Assembly: GCA_030533445.1 (NCBI GenBank)
Contig: CM060076.1
Coordinates: 3,104,501-3,168,500, forward strand
DNA: 64,000 nucleotides
Reading direction: 5' to 3'
DNA from: Cyprinodon diabolis
Lineage: Eukaryota; Chordata; Actinopteri; Cyprinodontiformes; Cyprinodontidae
A program made the translations under genes and the position numbers. Positions within the stretch are counted from its first letter, which is position 1; each line of letters opens with the position of its first letter. Positions 19,597-31,700 of the stretch are shown in pieces. The notes under the pieces were generated by a model. The model was not told where the DNA came from. It ran no database searches and worked only from the letters and a program-made list of their open reading frames with translations.

Positions 19597-21945
19597 TCAA
19601 TTCAGTTTATTTCTATAGCGCCAAATTCACAACACATGTCATCTCAAGGCACTTTACAGTTCAACCAGATCATACAGTCAAATTGATACAAAGTTTTCTA
19701 TCTAAGGAAAACCAGTTGATTGCATCGACTCATTGACTCAAATACAATCCCTCACACTAAGCATGCTTGTAGCGACAGTGGAGAGGAAAAACTCCCTTTT
19801 AACAGGAAGAAACCTCCAGCAGAACCAGGCTCAGTGTGAGCGGCCATCTGCTGAGGCCGACTGGGGTTCAAGGAGACATAAGCAGACATAGAAAAAGAAG
19901 CATAGATACAAAAGGCAACTGTAAAAGGCGGCCCTGTTCAGGAAACACACAGCCAGGCAGATGAGCTCTGAGCCAGCTCCCATGTCAGAGGATGAAGAGA
20001 GCACATCCACTCAGTCACGGTCAGAGAAACAGGACCACACTGGAAAACAGGCCGATCTCCAACATCTATAAACAAGGGTGTTGATGGAAGCAGCACAGCT
20101 GATGTTTCTTTCCAGGATGACGTCACAGCCAAACAGGAACAGAAGAGGCAAAGCTACTCTGAGGAAAAGCAGAGAGAGCAGAAGTTTAGAGATTGAACTA
20201 ACAGATTCTGCAGAATAGGAGAATAGAGATAGAATGAAGCAGAATGATGAAATGGGGGTCCCTATGTCCTCCAGCAGTCTAAGCCTATAGCAGCAGAACT
20301 ATAGAGATAGCTCAGGATAACCTGAGCCACTCTAACTAGAAGCTTTATCAAAAAGGAAAGTTTTAAGCCTAGCCTTAAAAGTAGACAGGGTGTCTGCCTC
20401 ACGGACTAAAACTGGTAGTTGGTTCCACAGGAGAGGAGCCTGATAACTAAAAGATCTGCCTCCCATTCTACTTTTAGAAATTCTAGGAACCACTAGTAAA
20501 CCTGCAGATTGAGAGCGAAGTGCTCTGTTAGGAACATAAGGAACAATCAGATCTCTGATATCAGATGGAGCTTGGCCATTTAAGGCTTTATATGTGAGAA
20601 GGAGGATTTTAAATTCTATTCTGGATTTAACAGGAAGCCAATGAAGAGAAGCCAGGATAGGAGAGATATGATCTCTCTTTTTCATTTTCATCAGAACTCT
20701 GGCTGCAGCATTTTGGATCAGCTGAAGGCTTTTAACTACAGTTTGTGGACTTCCTGATAGTAAAGAATTACAATAGTCCAGCCTTGAAGTAACAAATGCA
20801 TGGACTAGTTTCTCAGCATCACCCCTGGACAGGAGATTTCTCATTTTTGCAATGTTCCTAAGATGAAAGAAGGAAATTCTAGAAACCTCTTTGATATGAG
20901 ATTTAAATGACAGGTCCTGATCAAAAATAACACCAAGATTTTTTACTTTATTATCTGAAATCAGTTTAATCCCATCCAAATGAAGTGACTGGCTAATCAG
21001 CTTCTTTTTCAGAGACTCTGGTCCAAAGACTATAACTTCTGTTTTGTCTGCATTTAGAAGGAGAAAGTTAAGAGTCATCCAGGTTTTTATGTCTTCAAGA
21101 CATGCCTGTAATCTATGTAATGGGTTAGCTTCATCTGGATTTATAGACAGATATAGCTGGGTATCATCAGCATAAAAGTGAAAATTAATCCCATGCTGTC
21201 TAATAACTCTACCAATTGGGAGCATGTATAAAGTAAAGAGAATTGGTCCTAGCACTGATCCCTGTGGTACTCCTCAGGTAACCTTTGAGCATGTTGAAGA
21301 TCTGTCATTAACATAAACAAACTGAATTCGATCAGATAGATAAGATTTAAACCAGTCTAGTGCTGTTCCTTTAATTCCAACAAAATATTCAAGTCTTTCT
21401 AAAAGAATATTATGATCAACTGTATCAAATGCAGCACTAAGATCCAACAGGACGAGCACAGATACAAGTCCATTATCTGAGGCCATGAGAATATCATTAG
21501 TGACTTTCACCAGAGCTGTTTCAGTGCTATGATGAGCTCTAAAGCCAGACTGAAACTCTTCAAAAAGTTCATTATGGTGTAAGTGGTCGCAAACTTGTTT
21601 GGCAACTACTTTCTCAAGAATTTTGGATAAGAAAGGAAGATTGGATATAGGTCTATAATTAACCAAGTCATCTGGGTCAAGAGACGGTTTCTTAAGCAGA
21701 GGTTTAATTACAGCAACCTTAAAAGCTTTAGGTACATATCCCTGTAACAGAGATAGATTAATCACATCTAAAATGGAGGAGGAGATCAAAGGGAATACCT
21801 CCTTAAATAACCTGGTTGGAACTGGATCTAACATACAAGTTGAAGGCTTAGATGAAGAAAATAATTTTGCTAATTCAGAAAGTTCAACTGGATCAAAGCA
21901 GTCTAAACCCGGTTCAGATTCCATGACTACCATGATTTATAATTT
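19597..21945 (-). mobile_element. L2-like LINE, 5'-truncated, one internal stop
   Basis: The minus strand carries most of a reverse transcriptase, then about 730 bp of 3' UTR ending in GGCGCTATAGAAATAAACTG, an L2-type 3' end. The endonuclease and ORF1 are absent, so it is a truncated insertion in the intergenic region. Copies of the same family lie at 24058-25258 and 40018-40890. Confidence 0.88.
20332..21933 (-). pseudogene. L2-like reverse transcriptase, TGA at the VPQG motif
   Basis: One continuous frame runs from 21933 to 20332, broken only by TGA at 21276-21274, in place of a sense codon just before [10 protein letters not shown]. Other RT motifs are intact: [46 protein letters not shown] (catalytic YADD), [16 protein letters not shown], and the C-terminal [15 protein letters not shown]. 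About 530 codons. Single-stop decay suggests a fairly young copy. Confidence 0.88.
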
Positions 21946-22359
21946 AATGATTAATTACCTGTTTGGATGTTGCTTTTATTGTGAAAACCCTTTTGTTTTT
22001 GACCTGTTGAATGAACCCACATCATGCAGGAGCATAATTAGAGGTCTGACTATCTGGGCACCATGACCTTTGTCAAGTTTAGTGAATCATTCACTGAGTT
22101 CCTTTATCAATTTGACCGTAAAACATATGGTTTACCTGGACACTGCCCTCTCTTAAACAGTGACTCTGCAGCTCATTGATAAAAAACGTTCCTCTGAACA
22201 TTGGGGGGCGAATCTGAGGAACATCAGTTTATAGAAGTCTGACAGTTAAATTCTAATAGATACATTTTAGAGTAAGTTCCAAGTTATTTTAAACAGGTTC
22301 GTGCTTCCAGCTCTGTGGGAACAATTCGCTGAAAGCAGGCTTTTAGCTAGGAATATTAC

Positions 22360-24006
22360 CAGCGGGCTATTTACCATTAGGCAATACTAGACAGTTGCCT
22401 AGGGGCCGGAGCTCCTGTGGGCCCCATAAAACTCCTTATTTGTGCACATTATGATTTGATAAAAATCTTTTTGCTAAAATGCCATCAGTACGCTTATAGT
22501 ATTAAGTGTGTCTCAGTCACTAAATATAGCAACTTTTCAGGCCCCTCTAGCACTTTTACTGAAAAAAGCGCCTAGTGCCAAATCTTGCTGTTTTTCTCTG
22601 CTAGTGGAGACATTGGCGACAACATCTAAAAGCAGCGAACTCTGCTCTCCAGAGCAAGTAGATTGGTAACCCCGCCGCCTGCTCTCCTCTATCTTGTCTG
22701 CTGTCATGTTGTGATGGGGAGATGAAGCCTCATGGGGCATTGAACCATTTGGCCAATTTGGTTTAACGATCCCCACAGTTCATGAGGCTTCATATGAACA
22801 TGTCACCACCTACTGGTGGAGTGCAGAACTACAGTAAGTAAAAATAATCTGTGATTTTTTTGCAATTGTTTTTGTTGTTTTCTCCCATTAAAGTTCCTTT
22901 GGAATTGTTAATGGTTGGTGAGTGTGTTTTTTTTTGTGTGTAAAATGTCTTAGAAGAGAACAATCGTTTAAGGTACACAGTTTTTCTGCCATTTCAGCGA
23001 AATAAGTTCAAGCAGACAGTGAAAGTGTTTGTGCAAATTGGGCAATGATGAGCAAAATAAAAGGTGTTGGTCATTTTTATTCAAACATATTAGTTTTCCA
23101 ACAGTTTTGGCTAAACCAACCAAGCTAATTTGGCAGTGTTTTTACACAATCTATATATTTACTTGGGAAAACCAAAACAAATTAGTCACATTAGCCAAAA
23201 TAGTTCTTGAGTATATACGCAACTTTCAAAAGTCTATGGCGGGTCTCGAACTATTAACCTAAGGAGTAGAAGTCAATGTCTTACAGTTACTAGTAACTGT
23301 CTTGGACAACAATCGTACTTAGCACTTAAGTTACAACTGTATCCAGCTGCTTGCTCAGATTTTGATCATTACATAGTTTGATCTGATTAAAATAGTTTTG
23401 TGAGGCTTGTTTTTGGAAAAACAACCAATCTATTCTTAGAATCTATCCAAGCTCTATCCAGTTGACCGCAAGTCTCCTACCAACTCCCACATTTTGACTG
23501 AATACTGAGGCTGTTTAAATGCCTGTCAAGGTTCTTGCGCTTTCTGAACCACTTCCTGAAGCGGTCACGTGGTATTATGGCAGCGAGGCTTCGTATGTCA
23601 TCAATTTTGGCCCCTCCTCTAAATGAATCACGGCTCTACACGCACTTCAGGGAAACACCCCCCTCCATTACTCGACACATTCCTCAAAGCCTCGGCTCAT
23701 CTCATAAAATCACTACTGTCATGACTCATGCAGCTATTATTTCATCCAAATGAAAAATGGAGAACAGATAAGCAGATCATGGCTTGTCTACAGTGAAAAG
23801 AAGGGCTGGGTTATTTACTTTGGCCTTTTTGGAAACACAGGAAGGAGCAATCAGCTACGAGATTTGGCTTAGTGAGTGACAAAAGGTAGAACAAATAATG
23901 TTGTTAATTCTATTAAAATTTCTGGATCTTATGTGTTGTCTTTTCAATTCAGAGGGCCCCCTGCCTTTGTTTGCCTAGGGCCCCAAATTTCCTAAATCAT
24001 CCCCTG
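22360..24006 (-). mobile_element. hAT-like element copy 2, carries an insertion
   Basis: In reverse orientation it matches 26357-27267 on both sides of an extra 1008 bp. It ends with the reverse of CAGGGG and the GGGCCCTAGGCAAA block. No clear outer target duplication. No transposase frame. Confidence 0.75.
22708..23715. mobile_element. 1.0-kb transposon nested in the hAT-like element
   Basis: The related copy at 26357-27267 lacks this segment and shows the empty site (near 26750). CTGTCAT flanks it on both sides (22701-22707, 23716-23722). The ends are weakly inverted: GTGATGGGGAGATGAAGCC against the reverse complement TAGTGATTTTATGAGATG. A 13-bp perfect inverted pair (ATGAAGCCTCATG, CATGAGGCTTCAT) lies near the left end. 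No coding capacity is seen. Confidence 0.7.
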
Positions 24007-24057
24007 CCTACATTAATAGAAATACAGTTATGGAACAATGCTCAAACTGGTGTCACA

Positions 24058-25258
24058 TAAAAGCTCCGTCTGATATCAGAGATCTGATTGTTCCTTATGT
24101 TCCTAACAGAGCACTTCGCTCTCAATCTGCAGGTTTACTAGTGGTTCCTAGAATTTCTAAAAGTAGAATGGGAGGCAGATCTTTTAGTTATCAGGCTCCT
24201 CTCCTGTGGAACCAACTAGCAGTTTTAGTCCGTGAGGCAGACACCCTGTCTACTTTTAAGGCTAGGCTTAAAACTTTCCTTTTTGATAAAGCTTCTAGTT
24301 AGAGTGGCTCAGGTTATCCTGATCCATCTCTATAGTTCTGCTGCTATAGGCTTAGACTGCTGGAGGACATAGGGACCCCCATTTCATCATTCTGCTTCAT
24401 TCTATCTCTATTCTCCCACTCTGCAGAATCTGTTAGTTCAATCTCTAACGTTCTGCTCTCTCTGCTTTTTCTCATAGTAGCTTCATCTGGTCTGTTCCTG
24501 TTTGGCTGTGACTCCATCCTGGAGAGAAATATCAGTTGTGCTGCTGCCATCAACACCTTTGTTTCTAGATGTTGGAGCTTGGCCTGTTTTCCAGTGTAGT
24601 CCTGTTTCTCTGACTGTGACTAACTGGATGTGCTCTCTTCATCCTCTGACATGGGAGCTGGCTCGGAGCTCACTTAGCTGATATTATCACGATACTACAA
24701 TATCACTATATATTGTTATATTTTTCCCTGCTGTCAAAATTAAATTTACAGATAAAAAATGGAGTGCTGTATATGTTCATCAGAAGATTTTGATCATTTA
24801 CTGCAAAAAAAATCGATACTAGGAACTTAAAGATTGATATTATGTCGGTCAGGCAAAAATCACAATATATCACCAAAATGTTTTTTTTAATTTTTTTTTC
24901 TACACCGTGAGCTTGTCTGCCTGGCTGTGTGTTTCCTGTGGAGCTGGTTGGCAGTTGCCTTTTGTATCTATGCTTCTTTTTCTATGTCTGCTTCTGTCTC
25001 CTTGGACCCCAGTGGGCCTCAGCAGATGGCCGCTCACACTGAGCCTGGTTCTGCTGGAGGTTTCTTCCTGTTCAAAGGGAGTTTTTCCTCTCCACTGTCG
25101 CTACAAGCATGCTTAGTGTGAGGGATTGCTGAAGAGTCAATGAGTCGATGCTGGTTTTCTTTAGATAGAAAACTTTCTGACTGGATGATCTGGTGAACTG
25201 GAAAGAGCCTTGAGATGACATGATGTGAATTGGTGCTATAGAAATAATTGAACTGAAA
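24058..25258 (+). mobile_element. L2-like LINE 3' end with an insertion
   Basis: Starts inside the RT C-terminus ([20 protein letters not shown] to FDKASS and stop at 24302) and continues through the same 3' UTR as 19597-20331 to GGTGCTATAGAAATAATTG. A 238-bp segment (24671-24908) absent from the other copy interrupts the UTR. Confidence 0.85.
24671..24908. mobile_element. 238-bp insertion in the L2 3' UTR
   Basis: GAGCT is present at both borders (24666-24670 and 24909-24913), while the uninterrupted L2 copy has it once. The insert is AT-rich, with TATTATCACGATACTACAAT near its start and AATCACAATATATCACC near its end, an inverted resemblance. It is probably a small MITE. Confidence 0.6.
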
Positions 25259-25339
25259 AGGCAGAAGTTTGCGCATCCACCGCTAAGGGGAGCGCATGGC
25301 CCATGCATGCAGACATCATCTGATCAAACCGGTAAAGTG

Positions 25340-25646
25340 GAGCTTTAACCGTAGCCCTCCCACTGGGCGTGTTTGGTTCCAGGAAGCTGCAGCAGCAGGC
25401 TGCTGTCCCTCCGTGTCTCCGCCCTGCTCGGTGTTTCCTCAGGTGCGGCAGCAGCTGGACGCGCAGAGGAATGTTTGCGCCTCAAACATGGACTCCGCGT
25501 TTCTCCCCAGCGGGACGTTAGCAGAAGCTGGTCGAGGTTCGAGGCTCCTGCTATGAGGATCGCTGTTTCCGGATCACTTTGAAGCCTTCCAGGTGTTGCA
25601 GGTGTATTTTTTTTTTTTACCCAGGGGTCTTTTCTGACGCCTCACC
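25340..25646 (+). promoter_or_regulatory. presumed asap2 promoter and 5' UTR
   Basis: A GC- and CpG-richer stretch than its surroundings lies just upstream of the asap2 start codon, after the L2 tail. A TTTTTTTTACCCAG tract at about 25610-25623 could be a splice acceptor for a coding first exon with an upstream 5' UTR exon. No TATA box is evident. The transcription start cannot be placed. Confidence 0.4.
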
Positions 25647-25775
25647 ATGCCGGCGGATCAGATCAGCGTCACGGAGTTTGTTAATGAGACCAATGAGGAC
25701 TACAAAGCTCCGACCACCTCCAGCTTCTCCACCCGGATGTCCCACTGCAGGAACACAGTGGGAGCTCTGGAGGAG
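25647..25775 (+). CDS. asap2: asap2 exon 1 (start codon)
   Basis: ATG in a CTCACCATGC context opens [20 protein letters not shown], the conserved ASAP start (MPDQISVSEF in mammals, so one residue longer here). 43 codons, ending ALEE at a GTGGG donor in phase 0. Confidence 0.93.
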
Positions 25776-28700
25776 GTGGGCTCACACACTCACTCACGAC
25801 CTGATCACCAATGATCACCATCATGGGATCATAGTTTGACAGAAAAGCCTTTTAGAGTTTAATAATTGAACTCATTAAGATGCAACCTGCTGCTACTTCC
25901 TGCTCTCAGATCAAGTTGGAGGAGTTGTTGCAGATCTGATGACCCCCCCCCCCCTATAAGCAAACTCATGTTTTTCATGCTGAAAAAGAGGAACAGAGAG
26001 CAGCACTTCCTCCTGATGAGGCTGCAGTTGCCTCTCAGCATTTTGAAACAGCCTGCTGCCTGTGGAGGAGTTGTGCAACTCTGTGATGATGAGGCTCATT
26101 TTTAGGTTTTTTTTAGATGCAGATTAAATAGAATCGTTATGTCTTAAAGCTGGGTTCTCCTTGATGTTGTGGCATAATGATCTTCTTTGGTGCCCCTTGC
26201 TGAGATCCTGCTTTCCCCATCCTTTATTCATTTTCCCCCTGCTTTTTATTGTCATTACATTGTCAGAACCCATCCCCTTGGGGGGCAGTGGGCTGCCATT
26301 GTGGGGCACCCGTGGGGACTCAGGAGCTCTGGATTCCAACCACTAGGCCGCCACCACAGGCAGGTTTAGGAAATTTGGGGCCCTGGGCAAAGACAGGCAG
26401 GGGGCCCCTCTGAATGGAGAAGACAACACATAAAACAGCCCCATTCTACAGATAGAGAAATGTTAATAGAATAGACATCCATTATCTGTTCTAGGTTGTG
26501 TCCCTCTCTTCTTGTCCCTTTTCTTCTTGTTTTCCTCTCTATGTTTTGTACTCAGCTGACTTTTCATGCTGTCTCTAAAGGAATGAAAGATTTTTTCCAA
26601 GCACTAAGCTCACTTAGCTGATTGCTCCTTCCTGTGTTTCCAAAAAGGCCAAAGTAAATAACCCAGTCCTTCTTTTCACTGTAGACAAGCCATGATCTGC
26701 TTATCTGTTCTCCATTTTTCATTTGGATGAAATAATAGCTGCATGAATTATGACAGCAGACAAGATAGAGGAGAGCAGGAGGCGGGGTTACCAATCTACT
26801 TGCTCTGGAGAGCAGAGTTCGCTGCTTTTAGATGTTGTCTCCAAAGTCTCCAGTAGCAGAAAAAAGTCTCTAGATTTGGCGCTAGGAGCTTTTTAGAAAT
26901 CAAAGTGCTAGAGGGGTCTGAAAAGTGGCTAAATATAGCGACTAAAGCGCTAAGTTGGCAACACTGCTCTTTGCATCGTTTGTTTTCAAATGGTTTGCTG
27001 CTGTCTGTTTGGACCTTTCTGAACATGTGCAGCAAATGGACTGATCCAATATGGTGGACACTGAAGGGGGGGCTGAGACACACTTAATATTATCAGCGTT
27101 CTGATTGCATTTTAGCCAAAGGATTTTTATCAAAAACATCTTTAATGTGCACAAATAAAGAATAGCTCTATTAACCCTACATGTAAACAGAGTTCTATGG
27201 GGCCCCCAAGAACTTTGGGCTGTAGACAACTGCCTAGTATTTTCTAATGGTAAATTCTCCCCGCCTGGCTGCCAGTCCCCTATTCATACGTATATATTTG
27301 GGTTTGTGAAAGTCGGGCTGCAACTAACGATTATTTTGCAAATCGATAATTTTTTCGGTTAATCCATTAACAATCGGATAAATATCGATTACTGAATTAG
27401 TTTACATTATTTCATTAATCGATTAATCCATTTAATTGTTTCAGCCCTATATCGGATAAATAGTCATGTAAGTCTTTGAATCTTATAGTTTTATTTTATT
27501 CAAACATAAATTCAGATTATATAAAAAAAAATGTTTTTCCATTTAATTTTTTGGTTCTGGGCTCAGTTTGGGTCAGAAACAGCCCGTTGGCTCCCTGTTA
27601 GTCAAAGGAATTCGCTGTCGCTGCTGGTCAGGTAGGAACCATGTGGACCGCCCTCGTCTTCAGACCTGCTTGTGTTTTGTTGTTTCTTTCCAGGAACTGA
27701 ACAAGCTGAAGCAGCATCCAGTTTGTCAGCTCGTTAGATCTAAATCTGACCTCTTTTAAAAATGAGATGTTCAGAAACCGTCGGTTCATTTGAACCAGGA
27801 GTAAAAACATGTTTGTTTTCAGCAGATTCTGATGACAGAGTGTTAACATCGTACTGCTGGAAACATTTAGTGCTTTTCTGACAACAGCTGTCCAGGAAAT
27901 CCTTCAAATGGAACTAAAAAGTAGATTTCCCACACATTAAAGCAGTAAAACGGTCCCAGACCATCATACCACCACCGCCCTGTTTGGCTGTATGTAGGAT
28001 GTTTGGGTTTTTTTGGTTTTTTTTTTCCGTTAAATGTCTGCTAAAGGGGCATCTTTGCCTGGTATCCCTTTCTCTCTATCTATTACCCCAAGCCGAGACC
28101 GGTCCGAGCTCGGATCAGTTAACCAGGCCGAGCTCGGTTCTGACGACCGTTTACACGTCACGCTATCTCCGTTCCTCGACTCCTCGCCTCCTAGTGACGA
28201 TCTGCGGTATTACTGCCAGTATTTAAGGAGGAAATCAAGCAGTTGGTGGCGGTAATGCACCAAAAGTTGTTTGTCAACCGCCATAAAACACAAGAAGAAG
28301 AAGACGAAGAAGGAGGAAATCAAGCAGTTGGTGGCGGTAATGCACCAAAAGTTGTTTGTCAACCGCCATAAAACACAAGAAGAAGAAGACGAAGGAGGAG
28401 GGAATCAAGCAAATCAAAATGGCGGCGCCCGGCACATTCAGAAAGTTATGCTTGAATATTATTGCTGTACTACTACGCCAACTACTGGAATGGAGTGTGA
28501 ATCGCGATGTTCAGCCAGTCGGAGATGACGCGTTCTGCTCATACGCTCTTGTTATCAGAGAACCGAGCCAGGGAAAAACCGAGCCGAGCCCACCTCTGGA
28601 ACTGGTCTGCAGTTAGCTCGTTTCGGTTGTGTCTAGCTTGGTTCAGTTCAGTTTGCTTTCGATTTACACGCGATAAGTTATCTCAGTTACTGAGCTCTGA

Positions 28701-31700
28701 CTGGTCTCGGCACGGTTTTTCAAGGGTATCGTAAATGGGGTAATTGTTGAGTCATGACCTTTGACCCCACAAATGCCTGCAGAGCTTTAAGTCTGGTTTA
28801 TGCTCAGAAAACAGGTCGTCTGCGTGTGTGTCATAGTGAACGCCCCCTCTGCAGAAACTCTGGTGCACCTCCCCAAAAGTGTAGGTGACCGCAGAAAATG
28901 TCACAGACAGTAGGCCTCTGATTGGTCAAATCTACATCTGCTCCACACTATGCATATTTCCTGCTTGGTTCCTTACCAGCTTGTTTTGTTTGTATGACCA
29001 CCATTTTGGAAAACGACTCGAAGAAGTGAGGAAGTACCCACATCCGTACGACTCTCGTTCTCCACACCACAAGGACAGCGCCATCGTTGTTGAATGACCT
29101 CTGAAACCGGAAGACAACTCGCCACCCACAACACCCACAATCCTAGCTAGTTCCTCATTGTCCATCTTGCGTTGTGTTGTGTAATAACATAGCGCAGACC
29201 ACGCTTCAAAATTGGGCATAAATCAAAAAGCTTACGAGCTTACTGCGACACACTGCTGCGGGAGGATAACCAGCCCTTTAGATATTCTGGGTTCTTCTGG
29301 GACTTCCTGAATAGGAAGGTTCTCCACTGTTCCATGTTTGTCCATTTTTCTGATTATGTTTCTCTGGAGTCTGAAGCCCTTAAGGCTGATATAAACTACA
29401 AAACCAGATCATCTGCATAGGTGTCACAGTGAACGCAGAGACGTCCCCTCCGCGGCTAGGCCGTGTCTAGAGCCGCGGCTAGGCCGTATCTAGAGCCGCG
29501 GCTAGGCCGTATCTAGAGCCGCGGCTAGGCCGTATCTAGAGCCACGGCTAGGCCGTACGTAGAGCCACGGCTAGGCCGTACGTAGAGCCACGGCTAGGCC
29601 GTACGTAGAGCCACGGCTAGGCCGTACGTAGAGCCACGGCTAGGCCGTATCTAGAGCCACGGCTAGGCCGTATCTAGAGCCACGGCTAGGCCGTACGTAG
29701 AGCCACGGCTAGGCCGTATCTAGAGTCACGGCTAGGCCGTACGTAGAGCCACGGCTAGGCCGTACGTAGAGCCACGGCTAGGCCGTACGTAGAGCCACGG
29801 CTAGGCCGTATCTAGAGTCACGGCTAGGCCGTATCTAGAGTCACAGCTAGTTCCTGATTGTCCCTGTTGCGTTGTGGCGTGGAATATAGTGCAGACCACC
29901 CTTCAAAATTGAGAATAAATCAAAAAATTGTCAGCGTCATACCTGCGACAAGCTCACTGCGACACTCTGCTGCGGGGCGTATAACCAGCCCTTTAGAAAT
30001 GATCAACAGATGTCACTGACTTTGTTTCTCATCTAATGTTGTGCGTCTTCAGTTGGGGCATCAGGTGTTCCTTTTTAAAAGCGTTTAGCCTACATCCTGT
30101 TATCAGACGGGCTGTTTTCAAGCAGCAGCTGGTTTCTACAGGTCTGATGGTAATCAGGTCTGGGTACGGTGAGTGAGACTGAACCACAAACCAATGAACT
30201 GTTTATCCAAGGAGGGGGATTACTTTCAAAATACCATTCAGCATTATGTATTCATTCCCATTCCTTTGACCTTTTTTTTTTTACATCACTTTAGCTGTAT
30301 TTCCCCTCTGTAGACGACTGAGCAGATAATTATTTGAGCAGGTACCCATTGACACCTGATGTCTCTGTAGACGGCTCCACTTCCTGTCCAGAAATGACCA
30401 CAGCGCATCTACAGCGGCCCCACCCTCATCTCTAAGGGGAATGGGAGCCTGTTCTGGTTTCTCTTCTCTAGTTTTGCTTATTTGTGCTCCAGTTAGAAGC
30501 AGGTCTGTAGATGTTTTCCCCTCTCTGGTGCTTTTTGCTTTTCTCTTGCATCTTTATGGTTAAATATTAGTTATTTTTGAGAATCTTGACCTGCACGGAT
30601 GTCATTGTAGCTTTTTTAGGCTCCTGTCAAAGCAGCGGTCTGAGCAAACTTTGAATGAGTTCTACTACTTATTGCAGATACTTTCCCCGTATGTAAGAGA
30701 TTCTCTCTCTCTTGCTACTTTTTGCTCCTGATGCGTTAAAAGAGCTCAGCCATGGCTCTTTTTTTAAATTTGTCATTCTGACCAGTCTACACCACCCTCT
30801 CTTTGACGTATCTGTCATTTTAAGCTTGATTGTGTTTGGTATCTTTATTTATTTTTTGGTTTGTTAGTACGTGTAATTGCTCTAAAATTTACATCCCTGT
30901 AGTTTAGCTTATTTTTTATTTAGAAATTAATCCTCAAAACTTTTTAAAGCTTTACAGTTTTTTTGGCTGCTATTTTGGACCTGTTGTTTCCTGTCTTTAT
31001 GTCGTTTCTTCACCATGTCTTGCACTTCTGGGCTCTTACACCCAGACTTGGCTGAAACCACCTGCTGTGGGTTGTTTTTTTTCATATACTTTATATGGTA
31101 TATTATATAAAAAAGATTAAATTTGGTTCATATCTTTAGAAACACGGTGCGACCGTCCAAGCAGAGAATGAACAATGATTGATTGAAAATCTAAAGGAAA
31201 AAACATTTTATAGAAAGAAACAAATTTTAAACAAAGAGCGTTTGTATGAACATAATATTAATCCAAAAATATTTATGTTGGGGTCCTCGTGTTGCCTTCT
31301 ATTGTTTAATTCTGCATCATTATATTACTCTTATCTGCAAGGACTGTTTAATTTCACAGAGAACGGGCAGATTAGCTTCTTCATCAGTAGAATGTCTTAG
31401 TTTGATTAGTGATTGTTCAGAATATCAGCATTGCAATATTAATTTGTGCAACATTCATATCACACAGTGTTTTTGAAGCGCAGTAATCCATGTCTGATAT
31501 GTTATGAGCTAGCAGCTTAAACATGAATTTAACAGTTAGCCAGTTGGGGGGGGGGAGCTTAACGGAAGTGCTTTCTCGCATAGGAAATAACATTGATCAA
31601 AAGGCCACAGATTGACATAGAACGACATTTGCATATTTTCCTTGTCGCATTTATCAATATCATTAGCTCTTTTCTGATCTCGTGCAGCCCTGGTTTTACT

